The notes beneath the pieces were generated by a model that made no database searches, was not told the DNA's origin, and worked only from the letters and a program-made list of their open reading frames with translations. 64,000 bases of DNA, from positions 252,749 through 316,748 of the forward strand of contig NW_022985182.1 in the NCBI RefSeq assembly GCF_010093535.1. Direction: 5' to 3'. The stretch is from Lindgomyces ingoldianus. Lineage: Eukaryota; Ascomycota; Dothideomycetes; Pleosporales; Lindgomycetaceae. Both the position numbers and the translations under genes were made by a program. Position 1 is the stretch's first letter, and each line of letters begins with the position of its first letter. This document shows positions 10,840 through 20,714 of the stretch, piece by piece.

Positions 10840-10989
10840 TGTTTGTAGTAGTCACACATGGCTCACATGATAGTCACATGTTGCTAAGACTTACCCCCTT
10901 TTTTGCATATATATATTTATACCCGTAGGTATACTCCTTTAGCAATTAATACAGTTCTTCATGCCCCTGGTACTCCCAATAGCTCCGAG
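10840..10989 (+). repeat. Short LTR-like repeat, copy 1 (degenerate 3' end)
   Basis: It begins TGTTTGTAGTAGTCACACATG and shares its length with the copies at 11551-11694 and 46336-46542: the CACATGATAGTCACATG block, a TATA stretch (GCATATATATATTTATA), CTCCTTTAGCAATTAATAC and CAGTTCTTCAT. Small size, TG start, central TATA box and dispersed copies fit a solo LTR of a Copia-type element. The 3' end is degraded (CTCCGAG instead of CTTCACA). Confidence 0.6.
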
Positions 10990-11099
10990 GATATCCCCCT
11001 TCACAGCCGGGAGGAGAGACTGGGGAGTTTCCCCAATGAGGCTGGTCCCAACACTTCGCAAAATCATGACAACTAGAGCCCCAATCCCACACTATCAAC

Positions 11100-11545
11100 T
11101 TAAGGCAGTGTCTCAGACGAACTCCCAGATGGTCTTGCAATAATGTACAAGCAATAGTGATTAGAAGCATTAGCGATAAGGAAAATGGAAAAACACAACA
11201 CAGCCGGCAAAATGGTGAGCACGGCTTTCATTCCATCCGGACTTGAGAATAGAATCATAAGGGACTCCGCGGCTGAGAGCAGAACAGTTGAAAGCTCTAG
11301 GATCTCTCGTTTGCTCTCCTTCAATGCGACATAGCCGCATGCAGTGGTAACTACCAGGCTTCCCATATACACGGGATACAGAAGCGGGGATGACGATTGT
11401 GGATCTGTTCGGATAATTGGGAATGAGAGTGAAAGGGCACCCATGCTCAACGGTAGGTATTTCGTCCCAGATACGTCAAATATCAATGTTAATATGAGCG
11501 ATGCTAGCAATTGGACCAGTTGTCTTGGCCTTGCGTCAGCGCAGT
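11100..11545 (-). pseudogene. Fragment of a multi-pass membrane protein, flanked by LTR copies
   Basis: The minus-strand frame shows about four hydrophobic segments: LVQLLASLILTLIFDV, LLYPVYMGSLVVTTACGYVA, LLSAAESLMILF and AVLTILPAVLCFSIFLIA. They are linked by short polar loops, like the small four-span membrane proteins common in ascomycetes. The apparent N-terminal residues come from inside the LTR copy at 11551-11694, so the ORF start is an artefact. The natural 5' exon has been cut off by that insertion or lies beyond it. The family was not recognised and the fragment is unlikely to be expressed as an intact protein. Confidence 0.5.
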
Positions 11546-11550
11546 GGGTG

Positions 11551-11694
11551 TGTTTGCAGTAGTCACGCATGACTCACATGATGGTCACATGTTGCCAGGG
11601 CCTACTCCTTTTCTTGCATATATAGAAACCCCTAGGTACACTCCTTTAGCAATCAACTCAGTTCTTCATCTCTGCGCCTACCAAAAGCTTCACA
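11551..11694 (+). repeat. Short LTR-like repeat, copy 2 (TG...CA, near-perfect 5-bp TSD)
   Basis: It starts TGTTTGCAGTAGTCACGCAT, ends AGCTTCACA, and has an internal TATA (GCATATATAGAAACC) followed by CTCCTTTAGCAATCAACTC. Flanking pentamers are GGGTG (left) and GGATG (right), differing by one transition, as expected of an aged 5-bp target-site duplication. Copies 1 and 2 are in the same orientation 561 bp apart. The DNA between them looks like host membrane-protein sequence, so two solo LTRs are more likely than one mini-element. Confidence 0.65.
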
Positions 11695-13698
11695 GGATGA
11701 CTGGGTCTATCTAGAGCGTTTGCTCTAACTGAAAGGGAGATGACTACAGTTTCCTGCAGCAAAACTAGATGTGTGCCAAGGTATGCTCTGCAGAGGTTAA
11801 GGGCGAGACGGCATGACATGATTGTACAAAAACAACCTCGTCTTTTCCATCCTCTTGGTCTCTCAATCCTTGCTCCTTGTCAAATAAATCGGAGGCTGGC
11901 CGTATGCCTGATCTCTTGTATCTTGTGATTTTGTGGAGTCTGAGATATGAATGTGTCGACTTGACTTGGGGAGAAGGTTGCCTTTGAAGTAACTTTGAAC
12001 TCCTCGTCCCGTGTAGATATTTTCGCCCCGCCCAAAGTCCCCCCCTTTAGTCACTTGTTCTATGCTTCCGTCCAACCCTGCTAATCACTTATAAGACGCT
12101 GATGGAAGTAATAGGATCTCATATCATTTGGGCTGCAACTCCCGCAAGACCGGTCATCCAGCTCCTAGATACGTTTCATAGGCTGATCTGTTTGCAGTAG
12201 TGTACTCCGGGTAGCACCAAGTGGCTGCATAGACATTTGTTTCCTCTTTTCTGTATTGGGGGCAGATCGGCCACCGAGTGGGTCAGGCGTCGAAGGACGG
12301 AACCATTCCCTCAGTCGAGGTAGGCGGCTAAGGTCATGCTTTCCTATGTTTCCGTTTCATTTAGTAGATGTTTCTTTTTCCGATTCCAAGTCATCTAAGG
12401 ACGCGCGACATTCGAGCTTCTGGAATCGACGCTTGAGCGTACTTACCCTCTCTTTGCTCTGGCACATGTCCATCCGCCAGTCTGTCATAACCACCGACTC
12501 TTATATTAGGAACATCAGACTCCAGGAACTCCCTTCCTCTATCTGGTACTGCTGATCTAAAACATTATTTATCAAGACTCTTAGTTTAGGTAGAGCTTTT
12601 CCTATCTTCACATCGTGCGAATTACACAGTTGCCCTGGCTGCTGTGTGGGTGCTTGTCTAGAAAGCATAATGAGATACGGCTGGAGTCGCATGACATCTC
12701 GGGTTACGTCAAAACGTTGGGGTAGTACCTTTTCTGTCAGGTCCAGGACTTTTTGTCTACTTATTATCTGTTCCATTAATGGGTTTTTACGGACTCCCCG
12801 GCCAATTAACCGCTTTCTCGGTGTACACCGTACGCTCACGTGACAGAGTAAGAATTCCAGAAGGTTGAATGATGATCAGGGTTGACAGATCGAGAATCCA
12901 TCCCCGGCCGCCCTTATAATGGCAGTCTTGACACATATCCTCACAATGCGAGCGTTCCACGAAAACCAACAACTTAGATTCAGGCAGCATTCCTGTATGA
13001 TAGGAGTCGGAGTAACAACTAGACCTCTCACTGCCGTAGTAAGCCGTTCTGATGTTCAGAGTCAGATCCTAGTGTTTCTACCCTGGAGCATGAATTGTAC
13101 CTCAGCCCTCAGTATAGATTGTGGGGACATACGGCAATACTATGAGAGCAGGCCAAAATATATTCTCCCGAGAGTCTCCCGATGGATGAGAAAGTTAGGG
13201 GGGTGTGGACCCGGTCAACTATCGGCCACGGCTCATGTTCAAGATATGACAAGTGTTTGAATATAAGACGAGAGAGGTTTGTTATGGGGAGATTGATAGA
13301 AGAACTACGATGGGGGAACATAGACAAGCAAGACAGTTTCGATTCTGGACGGTGCTGACTCAGCAACGCTGGCTGCTTCACATCATGACTAATTCCTAAA
13401 GGAATTGTCTGGGTATCCCCAAAGCCTAGGATAATATCATAATAAGTTTTCCTTCCCTCAATTTCTTATCCATGCCATTAGAATATAACACGGGGGTAGC
13501 AGGATCACGCACCCCTGAATGTAATCCAAAAAAAAAAAAAAGCCAGATTTCATCTCGACACCCTACATTACCAAGGTAACCTAAAAAAGAACATATGTAC
13601 CAGGTTTACAGCAAATAAAGTCTTCCTTTCCAGTCGCCGTTTCTTTTTTTATCACTCATCTTCTAAATACCTTTCCATCTGCAAACAAAAGAAATAGT
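11695..13698. other. Gene-free 2.0-kb stretch
   Basis: Several short frames occur (for example minus strand 12501-12839, 112 codons), but none shows a recognisable domain and none connects to another exon. The composition is normal rather than A+T-rich, so this may be an old decayed gene region. A 14-A run lies near 13530. Confidence 0.35.
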
Positions 13699-13704
13699 AA
13701 AAAA
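13699..13704 (-). terminator. RNA polymerase III T-tract terminator of tRNA-Phe
   Basis: On the minus strand a run of six T follows the tRNA 3' end by seven bases, the normal position and length for a Pol III terminator. Its presence argues that the tRNA locus is transcribed as a unit to this point. Confidence 0.7.
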
Positions 13705-13710
13705 GTAAGC

Positions 13711-13858
13711 TGTCCGAGGTGCGGATCGAACGCACTACCTCCAGATTTAATGACCAAAGTACACTTCAGTCTATTTCCTTGTTAGTGGTTGTTCTACTGT
13801 GGTAAAATGTGCCTTTGATGGAACTTGCCTGGCGCTCTCCCAAGTGAGCTACTCGGAC
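13711..13858 (-). tRNA. tRNA-Phe(GAA) with a 17-nt tRNA intron and an extra 58-nt intron-like insert
   Basis: Read on the minus strand, the 5' part gives acceptor GTCCGAG, D-stem GCTC/GAGC and the start of the anticodon stem (CCAG, ending 13829). The 3' part gives anticodon stem TCTGG, variable loop AGGTA, T-arm GTGCG-TTCGATC-CGCAC, acceptor CTCGGAC and discriminator A. Between them, ACTGAAG (13770-13764) supplies the last stem base, C32, T33, anticodon GAA and G37. A 17-nt intron (13763-13747) follows position 37, the canonical site, and its CTTTGG can pair with CTGAAG of the anticodon loop, as in ordinary pre-tRNAs. The remaining 58 nt (13828-13771) interrupt the anticodon stem between positions 30 and 31. 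With both segments removed, all four stems pair and the mature tRNA is 73 nt. Internal box A and box B (GTTCGATCC) are intact. Confidence 0.88.
13771..13828 (-). other. GC-AG spliceosomal-type intron-like insert inside tRNA-Phe
   Basis: The insert begins GCAAGTTCC directly after CCAG, has CCACTAACAAGG (ACTAAC branch-site match) about 12 bases before its end, and ends AAATAG directly before ACTGAAG. Length 58 nt, the GCAAGT donor (the favoured form of GC-AG introns), branch-point spacing and the AG acceptor all match the spliceosomal introns of neighbouring protein genes. It does not match a tRNA-endonuclease intron, which would sit after position 37. Whether it is spliced cannot be seen from sequence. 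Confidence 0.6.
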
Positions 13859-14463
13859 CATTTTTTGCCATCTAAAAAAATTTATTTGATATATATAGGA
13901 TTTCTCAATATAAAATAACGAGGGCATGAAGGCTGTAGGAGCCAGGGGTTATGGAGAAAAGAGGGGCGAATATGGGAAGGGCGAAGGGAGGAACATTTCA
14001 ATCTTAAGAATCATCCCCTACGCTAGCTTTTCAATCTTGAGCATAGGCAGCTTCAGATCCTGTAACAGCGCAGCAGCACGCGCAAGCAGACTCATGACCT
14101 GATTGAGCTCGAAAATCGCGTATGAATGTATGCAGGAGCACTTGTTCTTTCAGTACTGTCGCTCAATGGGCCTCAACTTAGGTGCCCGAGGCTGGGTGTG
14201 GCGTTGTGACGGTACTGATGCCGTGTTTGGCTTAGCGCGTTTGCGGAGATAACTGAACCTCCTGCGACTACTACTACTCCAGTCTACGATGCCCAAGCAT
14301 TTAATTGCTCTTAGTATGAAGAGAGGACAAAGGCCTAAAACATTCCCCAAGAAAGATTCCTTTGAGGGATAAAGGGAGGTATGGTGAGCAAGAATTAAAT
14401 GGACAAGACTTTGGCAGCAATGACAACTACGGAGTCTATCACCACTCCTCCTCGTCCAGCGAG

Positions 14464-16393
14464 TCACCATACAACGTATCCAGTGAAATCACCGACCCAA
14501 TTCCCATACAGCCCCGCCTCAGACTTAATCCTTGCATTCTGCGCCACGACTCTCAAGCTCTCCTGGAACTTCACCGTAATCTTCGCCATAGTCTTAATAT
14601 GATCCAACCTCAAATCCTCACCATCCTTAAGTGCCAAACTCGCAGCAGAAGACAGCACATTTCTCAACTGCCTCCCATTCAAGCTTTCAAACCACTCTGG
14701 TGCATACGGGTCGTCTCGGAACCAATTCAAGATTACTTGACGGTCGTCAATTTAGTCTTCCTTAACTTCGTCTGTGAACTTCTGGAAGATTTTCTTCTTC
14801 TGATTAATGGTGAGGTCGGTGTATTTGATGCCAAGTTTGACGCGATATTAGACGGCGATGTCGAATTGGTTGATGCGGTTCGTGGTTAGGATCAAGATAC
14901 CGCTGTAGTATTCAAGGACGCGGAGGAGGACAGAGACGAGCGCGTTGTGGGTCAGGTCGGATGTGTGCGAGCTGCGTGACTCGCGGAAGCAGATGTCTTC
15001 CTCGAGTAAGAGAACAGCACGCCACCGTGCAGCAAGCTTGAAGAGGGACTCAAGGTTGTTCGACGTTGGCTGGATCGAGTCCAATGTCCGAGGGGCTAAC
15101 AGCAAAGAGAGGATTCCCTGCCATCACAGCAACGCTTTCAGCGGTCGATGTCTTGCCCACTCTGGGAGGACCATGGAGGAGAATGACCAGGCCTTTCCCT
15201 TTTCCCGAGACGATGTCTTCCATCATCGGTTGCTTCCCCGTCCCGCTTGTGTGACTCTGAACAAGGCCCTGGATAAGATCTTTGTAGGCTTTTTAGAGCT
15301 AGAGTTTCTTAGACGCTCCATTGCTGACGGGCTGGGAAATATTAACAACCTGATCCACTTCTAGCTCAATCCAAGTTTGGGTATCAATGTGATATCCTAA
15401 GACACATAGAGGACAAAAGAGGTATTGCTCGTCGGTGAAAGATTTGCTACGGGAATAGTCATCGAAATCTCGTCGTTGATTACGATTTAGCGCTGTATTG
15501 TGTGTGCAGGTTCCACAGCGACACTCGTCATAACGTGCTGAGAACAGAGCATCGCCCATTGGAGCACGTATTCCCGTATTTGGTGCGTGTTGAATATACG
15601 AGTCAAAATCGACTACACGGCCGGTAATCTGAAGCAAATTAAGGTCAGCAAGGCCAAAACTACATTGATATAGATTAATGTGAGGCTCCACCAACCTGTC
15701 TACGCTCTCCTTGTTTGGATGGAACATTCCGCCCTCGGCGACGACCAAAAGTGTACTCTATGCAAACTTCTTGCCTGTTCTGTTGTGGAATGATTCGTTA
15801 GCATGTCTCTACAATTTCCGAAACGAGCGGCGGAAGGTATGGAACACTTGCTTGGTTATGGCTATTTTTAAGTCTCTAGAAGCCACTGCCATGAGATATT
15901 GAGGTACCTTCATAGCTAGATATTTGCGCACCAACATCTCGAATACAAAAATCAAAGTTTCCCTCTTTCAATCAACGTTTACTTCAATTTCGTTACCTTC
16001 GACTCTGTGTCTTCATCCATGAAATGATAGCGAAGCGGATGAATTGTAGAGCATTGGTCATCCGCGAACCCTGAAAATCTTCAAACTTGAAGTAAACAGG
16101 TATTCGATTGAAACACAGCTTTCACTTTGAGATTCAAAGCTTTGTACCTTTTCTACCCTTTCGTTCGACGTCAAGCCCTGATTTGAGAGCTTAGATTCCT
16201 GGGAATATGAGCGGACATGTTTAGTGCAAGTATCACAGTAATACCGTACGGCCTTGTCCGATTTCGTCACAATTGCTTCCAGATCAGCGATTCTTTTCTC
16301 AAGGAGCTCGATGCACCTTGCCTCAAGTAGCCGAAGGTGGGGCGAGTCCTCCTCTTTCAGGGGATTTGGAAGGTTCCCAGATCCATCCTCCAT
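14464..16393 (-). pseudogene. AAA-family ATPase pseudogene
   Basis: Minus-strand pieces line up, in order, with the fungal AAA ATPases that carry a coiled-coil/DUF7025-like N-terminal half. 16393-16058 gives a coiled-coil stretch (LLEKRIADLEAIVTKSD). 15748-15302 gives FCPLCVLGYHIDTQTWIELE. Then comes the ATPase core: GLVILLHGPPRVGKTSTAES (Walker A near 15146-15178), a degenerate Walker B (AVLLLEEDICF), the sensor region LILTTNRINQFDIA, and the C-terminal WFESLNGRQLRNVLSSAASL. It is broken by in-frame TAG at 15299-15301 and TAA at 15293-15295, a frameshift near 15060-15105, and TAA at 14848-14850 and 14752-14754. Walker A has Arg for Gly, and Walker B has lost DEAD. Most stops are explicable as C-to-T changes of CAA/CAG. 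The N-terminal exon structure is uncertain. Confidence 0.82.
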
Positions 16394-17785
16394 CTCGGCA
16401 ATCGCAATAGGATGGCTCGCCGTTGGTGATCAAAGAGGACGTAGCCAAAGGGAAGCAGATTCGCCTACTATGCACGAACTCGTTGCACATGACGCCAACA
16501 TAGACAGTGATGTTCGAGTCAGAAAGGCTCTCCATGCAAATTCGAGACGTTTCAAGAGACTCTTAAACTATCTCCACCAGCAACCACTGCTGAGGATTGA
16601 GAGCCTCCGCATCGCTTAACGGGATAGGGCTAAGTTTCGAACAGCTTCGGGTCCTAGTTTAGAAAATACTCTACTAGGGACATAGTAGGGACCGTCCTTA
16701 TGGTACAAGTTATCAGCGCCGAACCGCTCGATCTTCCTCTGACCATCCTGCTGTTGGTGAAGCAGGGTCTATAGTTTGGGAAGCAGCAACCGCTTCTGGC
16801 GACAGCAATAAGTTCGCTGACTTAGGGAATTTTGGGGTGTGTGGTTTTCAGTTCTTGACTTGATGTAGGCAAAATCGCTGTCTTGAATATATTGATGAGC
16901 GATTTTGATGGTTGAGTTTTGGCCGTACAATGGAAAAATCTGCAAGATCCCTAAAAAGAGATCTCCTGTCAACATTACCATAAAGTTGCTATAGAGTATG
17001 AAGACTCAGGGAAGTGCATAAGAACTTTAATAATATGCATCCATTATCCACGTCTCGTTGCATAAATCAAAGCAAAGTGGGAAGGCTGCACCATCCCGTG
17101 AAGATAGAGAAACGTGAAAAATGGCTCAATTGACGGTTGGCAGCAATAGCTATATCTGCTGTAAATTGCCACTGTCATATTCCACATTATAAGTGACAAG
17201 ATGGCGTAGATAGAGGGCGTCGTTGAGGCTGCGCTTTTCACGTGACCCGTCTAAGCTGAATTGGGCTAGCGTCGTGACGTCGTCTGCCATCCCGTCTAAT
17301 AAACCCCACTGTGCTGCTCTATCTTTCTTTCAAGTTTGCATTACACGCATGAATTAATGCGTTACCACCCCGTGGTCAAGAGGAATCGTTTACTGTGCGC
17401 AGAGTTACTCGGCCGAGTAAAAAGCGGCCGAGAAGCGTTCACCGGAAGTTATCCTAGATGATGCCGAGTCGATAACATATCGACAGCAGCGACCTAAAAC
17501 CTTGACCTCTGCGCGGGACGTCCAAGCATCCACTCTACTGGTCTCCGACATTCTCTAATTCGTCGAAAAAGCAAACATTGTTTCTTCCAGCGCCTGACTG
17601 GACTCGCCTGAGGTTTTGGCTTTTTCCCCTCACGTCACAGATTCGTCGCAAATCTTGTTTACGCCTGTGACACCACTACGTGTGCTCTTTTTATTATTTT
17701 CCATAAAATTCCTAAGCCTCCTGGTCCTTGCTCGATTTCACAAAATATTTTCAATTAGAAACGATTGTTGAAGTCATTTGCCAAC
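16394..17785. other. Intergenic region upstream of the zinc transporter
   Basis: No coding frame is supported. The right 450 bp is probably the promoter and leader of the CDF gene (pyrimidine-rich, with TTTTATTATTTTCC at 17690 and CACGTGACCC at 17239). Around 17380-17440 a run of GGCCGAG words forms a small imperfect inverted repeat (TCGGCCGAGTAAAAAGCGGCCGA region). Confidence 0.35.
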
Positions 17786-19216
17786 ATGGGACACAAAAAT
17801 TTCCAATTGTCACGAAAAACAAGGCTTAGAGCTGTTATCGCGATTTCTTTTCTTTTCTTCGTTGCTGAGATATCTAGTACGTTTCTTGGTGCGGTTTTTT
17901 GAAGGCAAAAATTCTGATGGAATCTAGCTGGCTTTTATACGAGGTCTTTGGCGCTGATTGCAGATGCTTTCCACTACGTATTTACCGCCCACCCACAAGC
18001 CATCACATCACTGACCCCCATAGCTTAATGACCTGATTGGCTTTATTGTCGCCCTGGTAGCTGTGCAGGTAAGCCTCAATTCCTCATAAGCTAAGGGTTG
18101 GTAAGCTTATGCCGACATAGGTCACAGAGCGCAAGACATCTCCCCAAGATCTATCTTTCGGGTGGGCTCGAGCACAACTTCTAGGTGCTTTCTTCAATGG
18201 GGCGTTTTTGTTAGCCCTCGGGCTGAGCATTGCGCTACAGTCTATCGAACGATTTATATCAATTCAGAGTAAGCCGAGAGAAATGGAGCACATTCCACAG
18301 CACATGATGCTGATGACAACCAGGAGTAGAGAATCCGAAGATTGTGCTTATTGTAGGATGTGTTGGGCTTGCTCTTAATCTCATCAGCGCCACATTTCTC
18401 CACGGTACGTTTCCTTTCCCTCCCTTCCCTATACGTCTCTTCTCACCACCCTCAGAGCATGATCACGGCCACGGCCACGATCACGGACACTCACATTCCC
18501 ACTCCGAAGTCCCCGACCATACCCACGCCTCGGAAACTGAAATGCAAGACCAACACTCGCACTCTCACGAAGACCACGCATCCCACATCCACCTAACTAG
18601 TCCGTCCAAACCACAAGGCATGGACCTCGGAATCATGGGCGTCCTAATCCACGTCCTAGGCGACGCCCTCAACAACATTGGCGTCATAATTGCCGCGCTC
18701 ATAATCTGGTTCACCAAGCCGTCGGGCCGATTCTACGCGGATCCTGCTGTATCTATGTGGATCGCCATCATGATACTCGCGTCTGCAATCCCGTTGACGA
18801 AACGGAGTGGTGCGATATTACTGCAATCCGCACCGCCTGGTGTGCGTCTCGATGATGTTAAACACGATCTCGAATCTATCCCTGGGGTACAGAGCGTGCA
18901 CGAACTCCATGTTTGGCGCCTGGATCAGAAGAAGGCGATTGCGTCAGCGCATGTGGTTGTTAGTGAGGAGTCGTTAGCGACGTTTATGCTGAAGGCGCAG
19001 ACGTTCTCGGAATGTTTACATGCATATGGGATTCATTCTGCGACGTTGCAGCCCGAGTTGCTGCCGAGGGGGAGCGGGGATGGGGATGACAGTGGGGTGA
19101 CGACGGGCACAGAGGCGAGTAGTCTGGCAGGAATTATTAGGCAGAGGGCGCAGGGAGTTGCGAGGTGTGGGTTGACGTGTGGGACTCTTTGTGAGCCATT
19201 GATGTGCTGTAATTAG
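17786..19216 (+). CDS. Cation diffusion facilitator zinc transporter (ZRC1/COT1-like)
   Basis: Exons 17786-17876, 17928-17977, 18024-18068, 18121-18268, 18324-18404 and 18456-19216 join in frame to 391 aa. The protein is a CDF antiporter that moves Zn2+ (or Co2+) out of the cytosol, in yeast homologues into the vacuole, in exchange for H+. Evidence: six hydrophobic segments; the metal-site HxxxD pairs in TM2 (His46/Asp50, AFHYLND) and TM5 (His204/Asp208, IHVLGD); a histidine-rich cytosolic loop at about 139-185 (HDHGHGHDHGHSHSH); SFGWARAQLLGAFFNG; and a C-terminal cytoplasmic domain (VHELHVWRLD). Intron 5 (18405-18455) is 51 bp, a multiple of three with no stop, so retention would add 17 residues just before the His-rich loop. 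Homologues are usually zinc-induced; no element was identified here. Confidence 0.92.
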
Positions 19217-19587
19217 TGAACGAATCGCCGCCAAGGGCATACATTCTGGATCCTCTAAATCGGATTGGATTGAAAACCATTCACAACATAGACTTTCAAA
19301 CAGATCAAATCCTGCCAGAATTCCTATTCCATGTTATCGACCAGTCGTGAAGAATCGTTCCACGTGACCTCAAGCACCAACCCCACCCCTCCACAAGCAG
19401 TCTAGCGTAGCGGGGGACAAATTGCCCGCCATTTATCGCCGGTCCCAGACCCCGACAAAATATCTCTCTCACCTCACGCAACTGAACTTTTGCAAACCAC
19501 AAATTCCACACACGCCCCTCGCGCACACGCACATTTCCACACCCACCAAACTCCACCCTACCACCTCACCCACATCTATCACTAGCC

Positions 19588-20022
19588 ATGGGAAACGGAG
19601 CGAAGTAAGTCGTCTTTGTACCAGGACAGACGAACAAAAACTAACCCAACATTTCGTACAGAGCCCAACAAAAGCGCGAGCGCAAAGGCGGAAAAAGCGG
19701 TCCCGGCGAAGCAAAGAGCCAGTTGAAATCCGTACGTCGGTCCCAAAGGCCCCCCTCATCCACTTCCCCCATTTCACCCTTCCCTAGCCCGATACATATC
19801 CACCCCCACCTGCCTCCATACAGCCTCCCCCGCGTTGTGAGAATGGCGCTAACTCGTTTGGTGGGTGTCTAGAACGCTGCTGCCCTGACTATCAAATGCA
19901 AAACGTGTTTCCAATCCTTCCAGAGCACGACGAACCGTAAGATGCTGGGGGATCATGCGACGAATAAACATGGAAAGCAGTTTGAGGACTGCTTTGAGGC
20001 TGATGATGGGGTTGCGCGGTGA
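19588..20022 (+). CDS. Small zinc-binding protein (At2g23090/4F5-like family)
   Basis: Three exons (19588-19604, 19662-19731, 19873-20022) give 78 aa. The N-terminus MGNGAKAQQKRERKGGK is the basic, glycine/lysine-rich 4F5-type motif. The second half has CKTCF, then about 17 residues to HATNKH, a single C2H2-like zinc site, then an acidic tail. The family is a widespread eukaryotic small protein of uncertain function, predicted nuclear or RNA-associated. Splice sites are canonical (GTAAGT..ACAG and GTACGT..CTAG), and the first exon of only 17 nt explains why no long frame marks the gene. Start context AGCCATGG is strong. It lies 370 bp downstream of the zinc transporter in the same direction. 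Confidence 0.85.
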
Positions 20023-20714
20023 TGCGATTCCGTGCAAGCTCTGGGGTGAAGGGGGCGTGTGGGGGGTGGGGGATGAGGAGATGAGGGTAGTGATGGGAGA
20101 TGAGAGATGAGGGTGGCGATGGGAGATGAGAGATGAAAGTGGCTATGGAGATGAAAAATGCAGTGGTGAGGGGTAGGGAGACAAGGGGAATATGGGACGA
20201 GGGGACGAGGGTGGCAGGGGGTTAGGAAGAGGCATGAGATTACGATATACCACAAACAGATTCATGTGTGAGGCGAGGGATGAACGAATTTGCACGAGTC
20301 ACATCCAGTCATATTCTTCAGATAGGCATGACTCGTCATACGAGTGCTCTCCGAATCAACTATTTCTTTCTCCTAGAAGGATAAACATGCATATAACGAA
20401 TGGACTAGAACCGTGAGAAACAGTTCATCTACCGACAGGATCCTAGATTTGGATGCATCAGCGCCTATATAACCACATTCAGCCCCCAACATCCCAATGC
20501 ACTCTTGCCAGCCGTTAAAGCATCGAGCATGATAATTTTCTAACGATTGTAATCTCGGCCAGGCTAAAACAGTTTATTCTTTTAGTCAAAATCCCCAAAG
20601 TCCAAACTCCATATAATACATCCATGGATCCTTCCACAAACCCCTGGTCTTGCACTTCGCTCCTCCTCTTCTTGACCTCCTGCCTATCCCCTCCTTCCTA
20701 GCAAACGAACTCTT

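Noticed and set aside
10840..11694. A complete small retroelement bounded by copies 1 and 2
   Set aside because: The 561-bp interior reads as a host-type membrane protein on the opposite strand and has no primer-binding site or polypurine tract.
12501..12839. Minus-strand 112-codon frame
   Set aside because: No recognisable motif and no connecting exons; left as gene-free DNA.
13711..13858. tRNA with one 75-nt intron after position 37
   Set aside because: Treating all extra bases as a single intron leaves the loop CAAGTT without T33 or a sensible anticodon; splitting into 58 + 17 nt restores tRNA-Phe(GAA) exactly.
14362..14889. Plus-strand 175-codon frame
   Set aside because: Antisense to the AAA-ATPase pseudogene, whose minus-strand frames match a known family.
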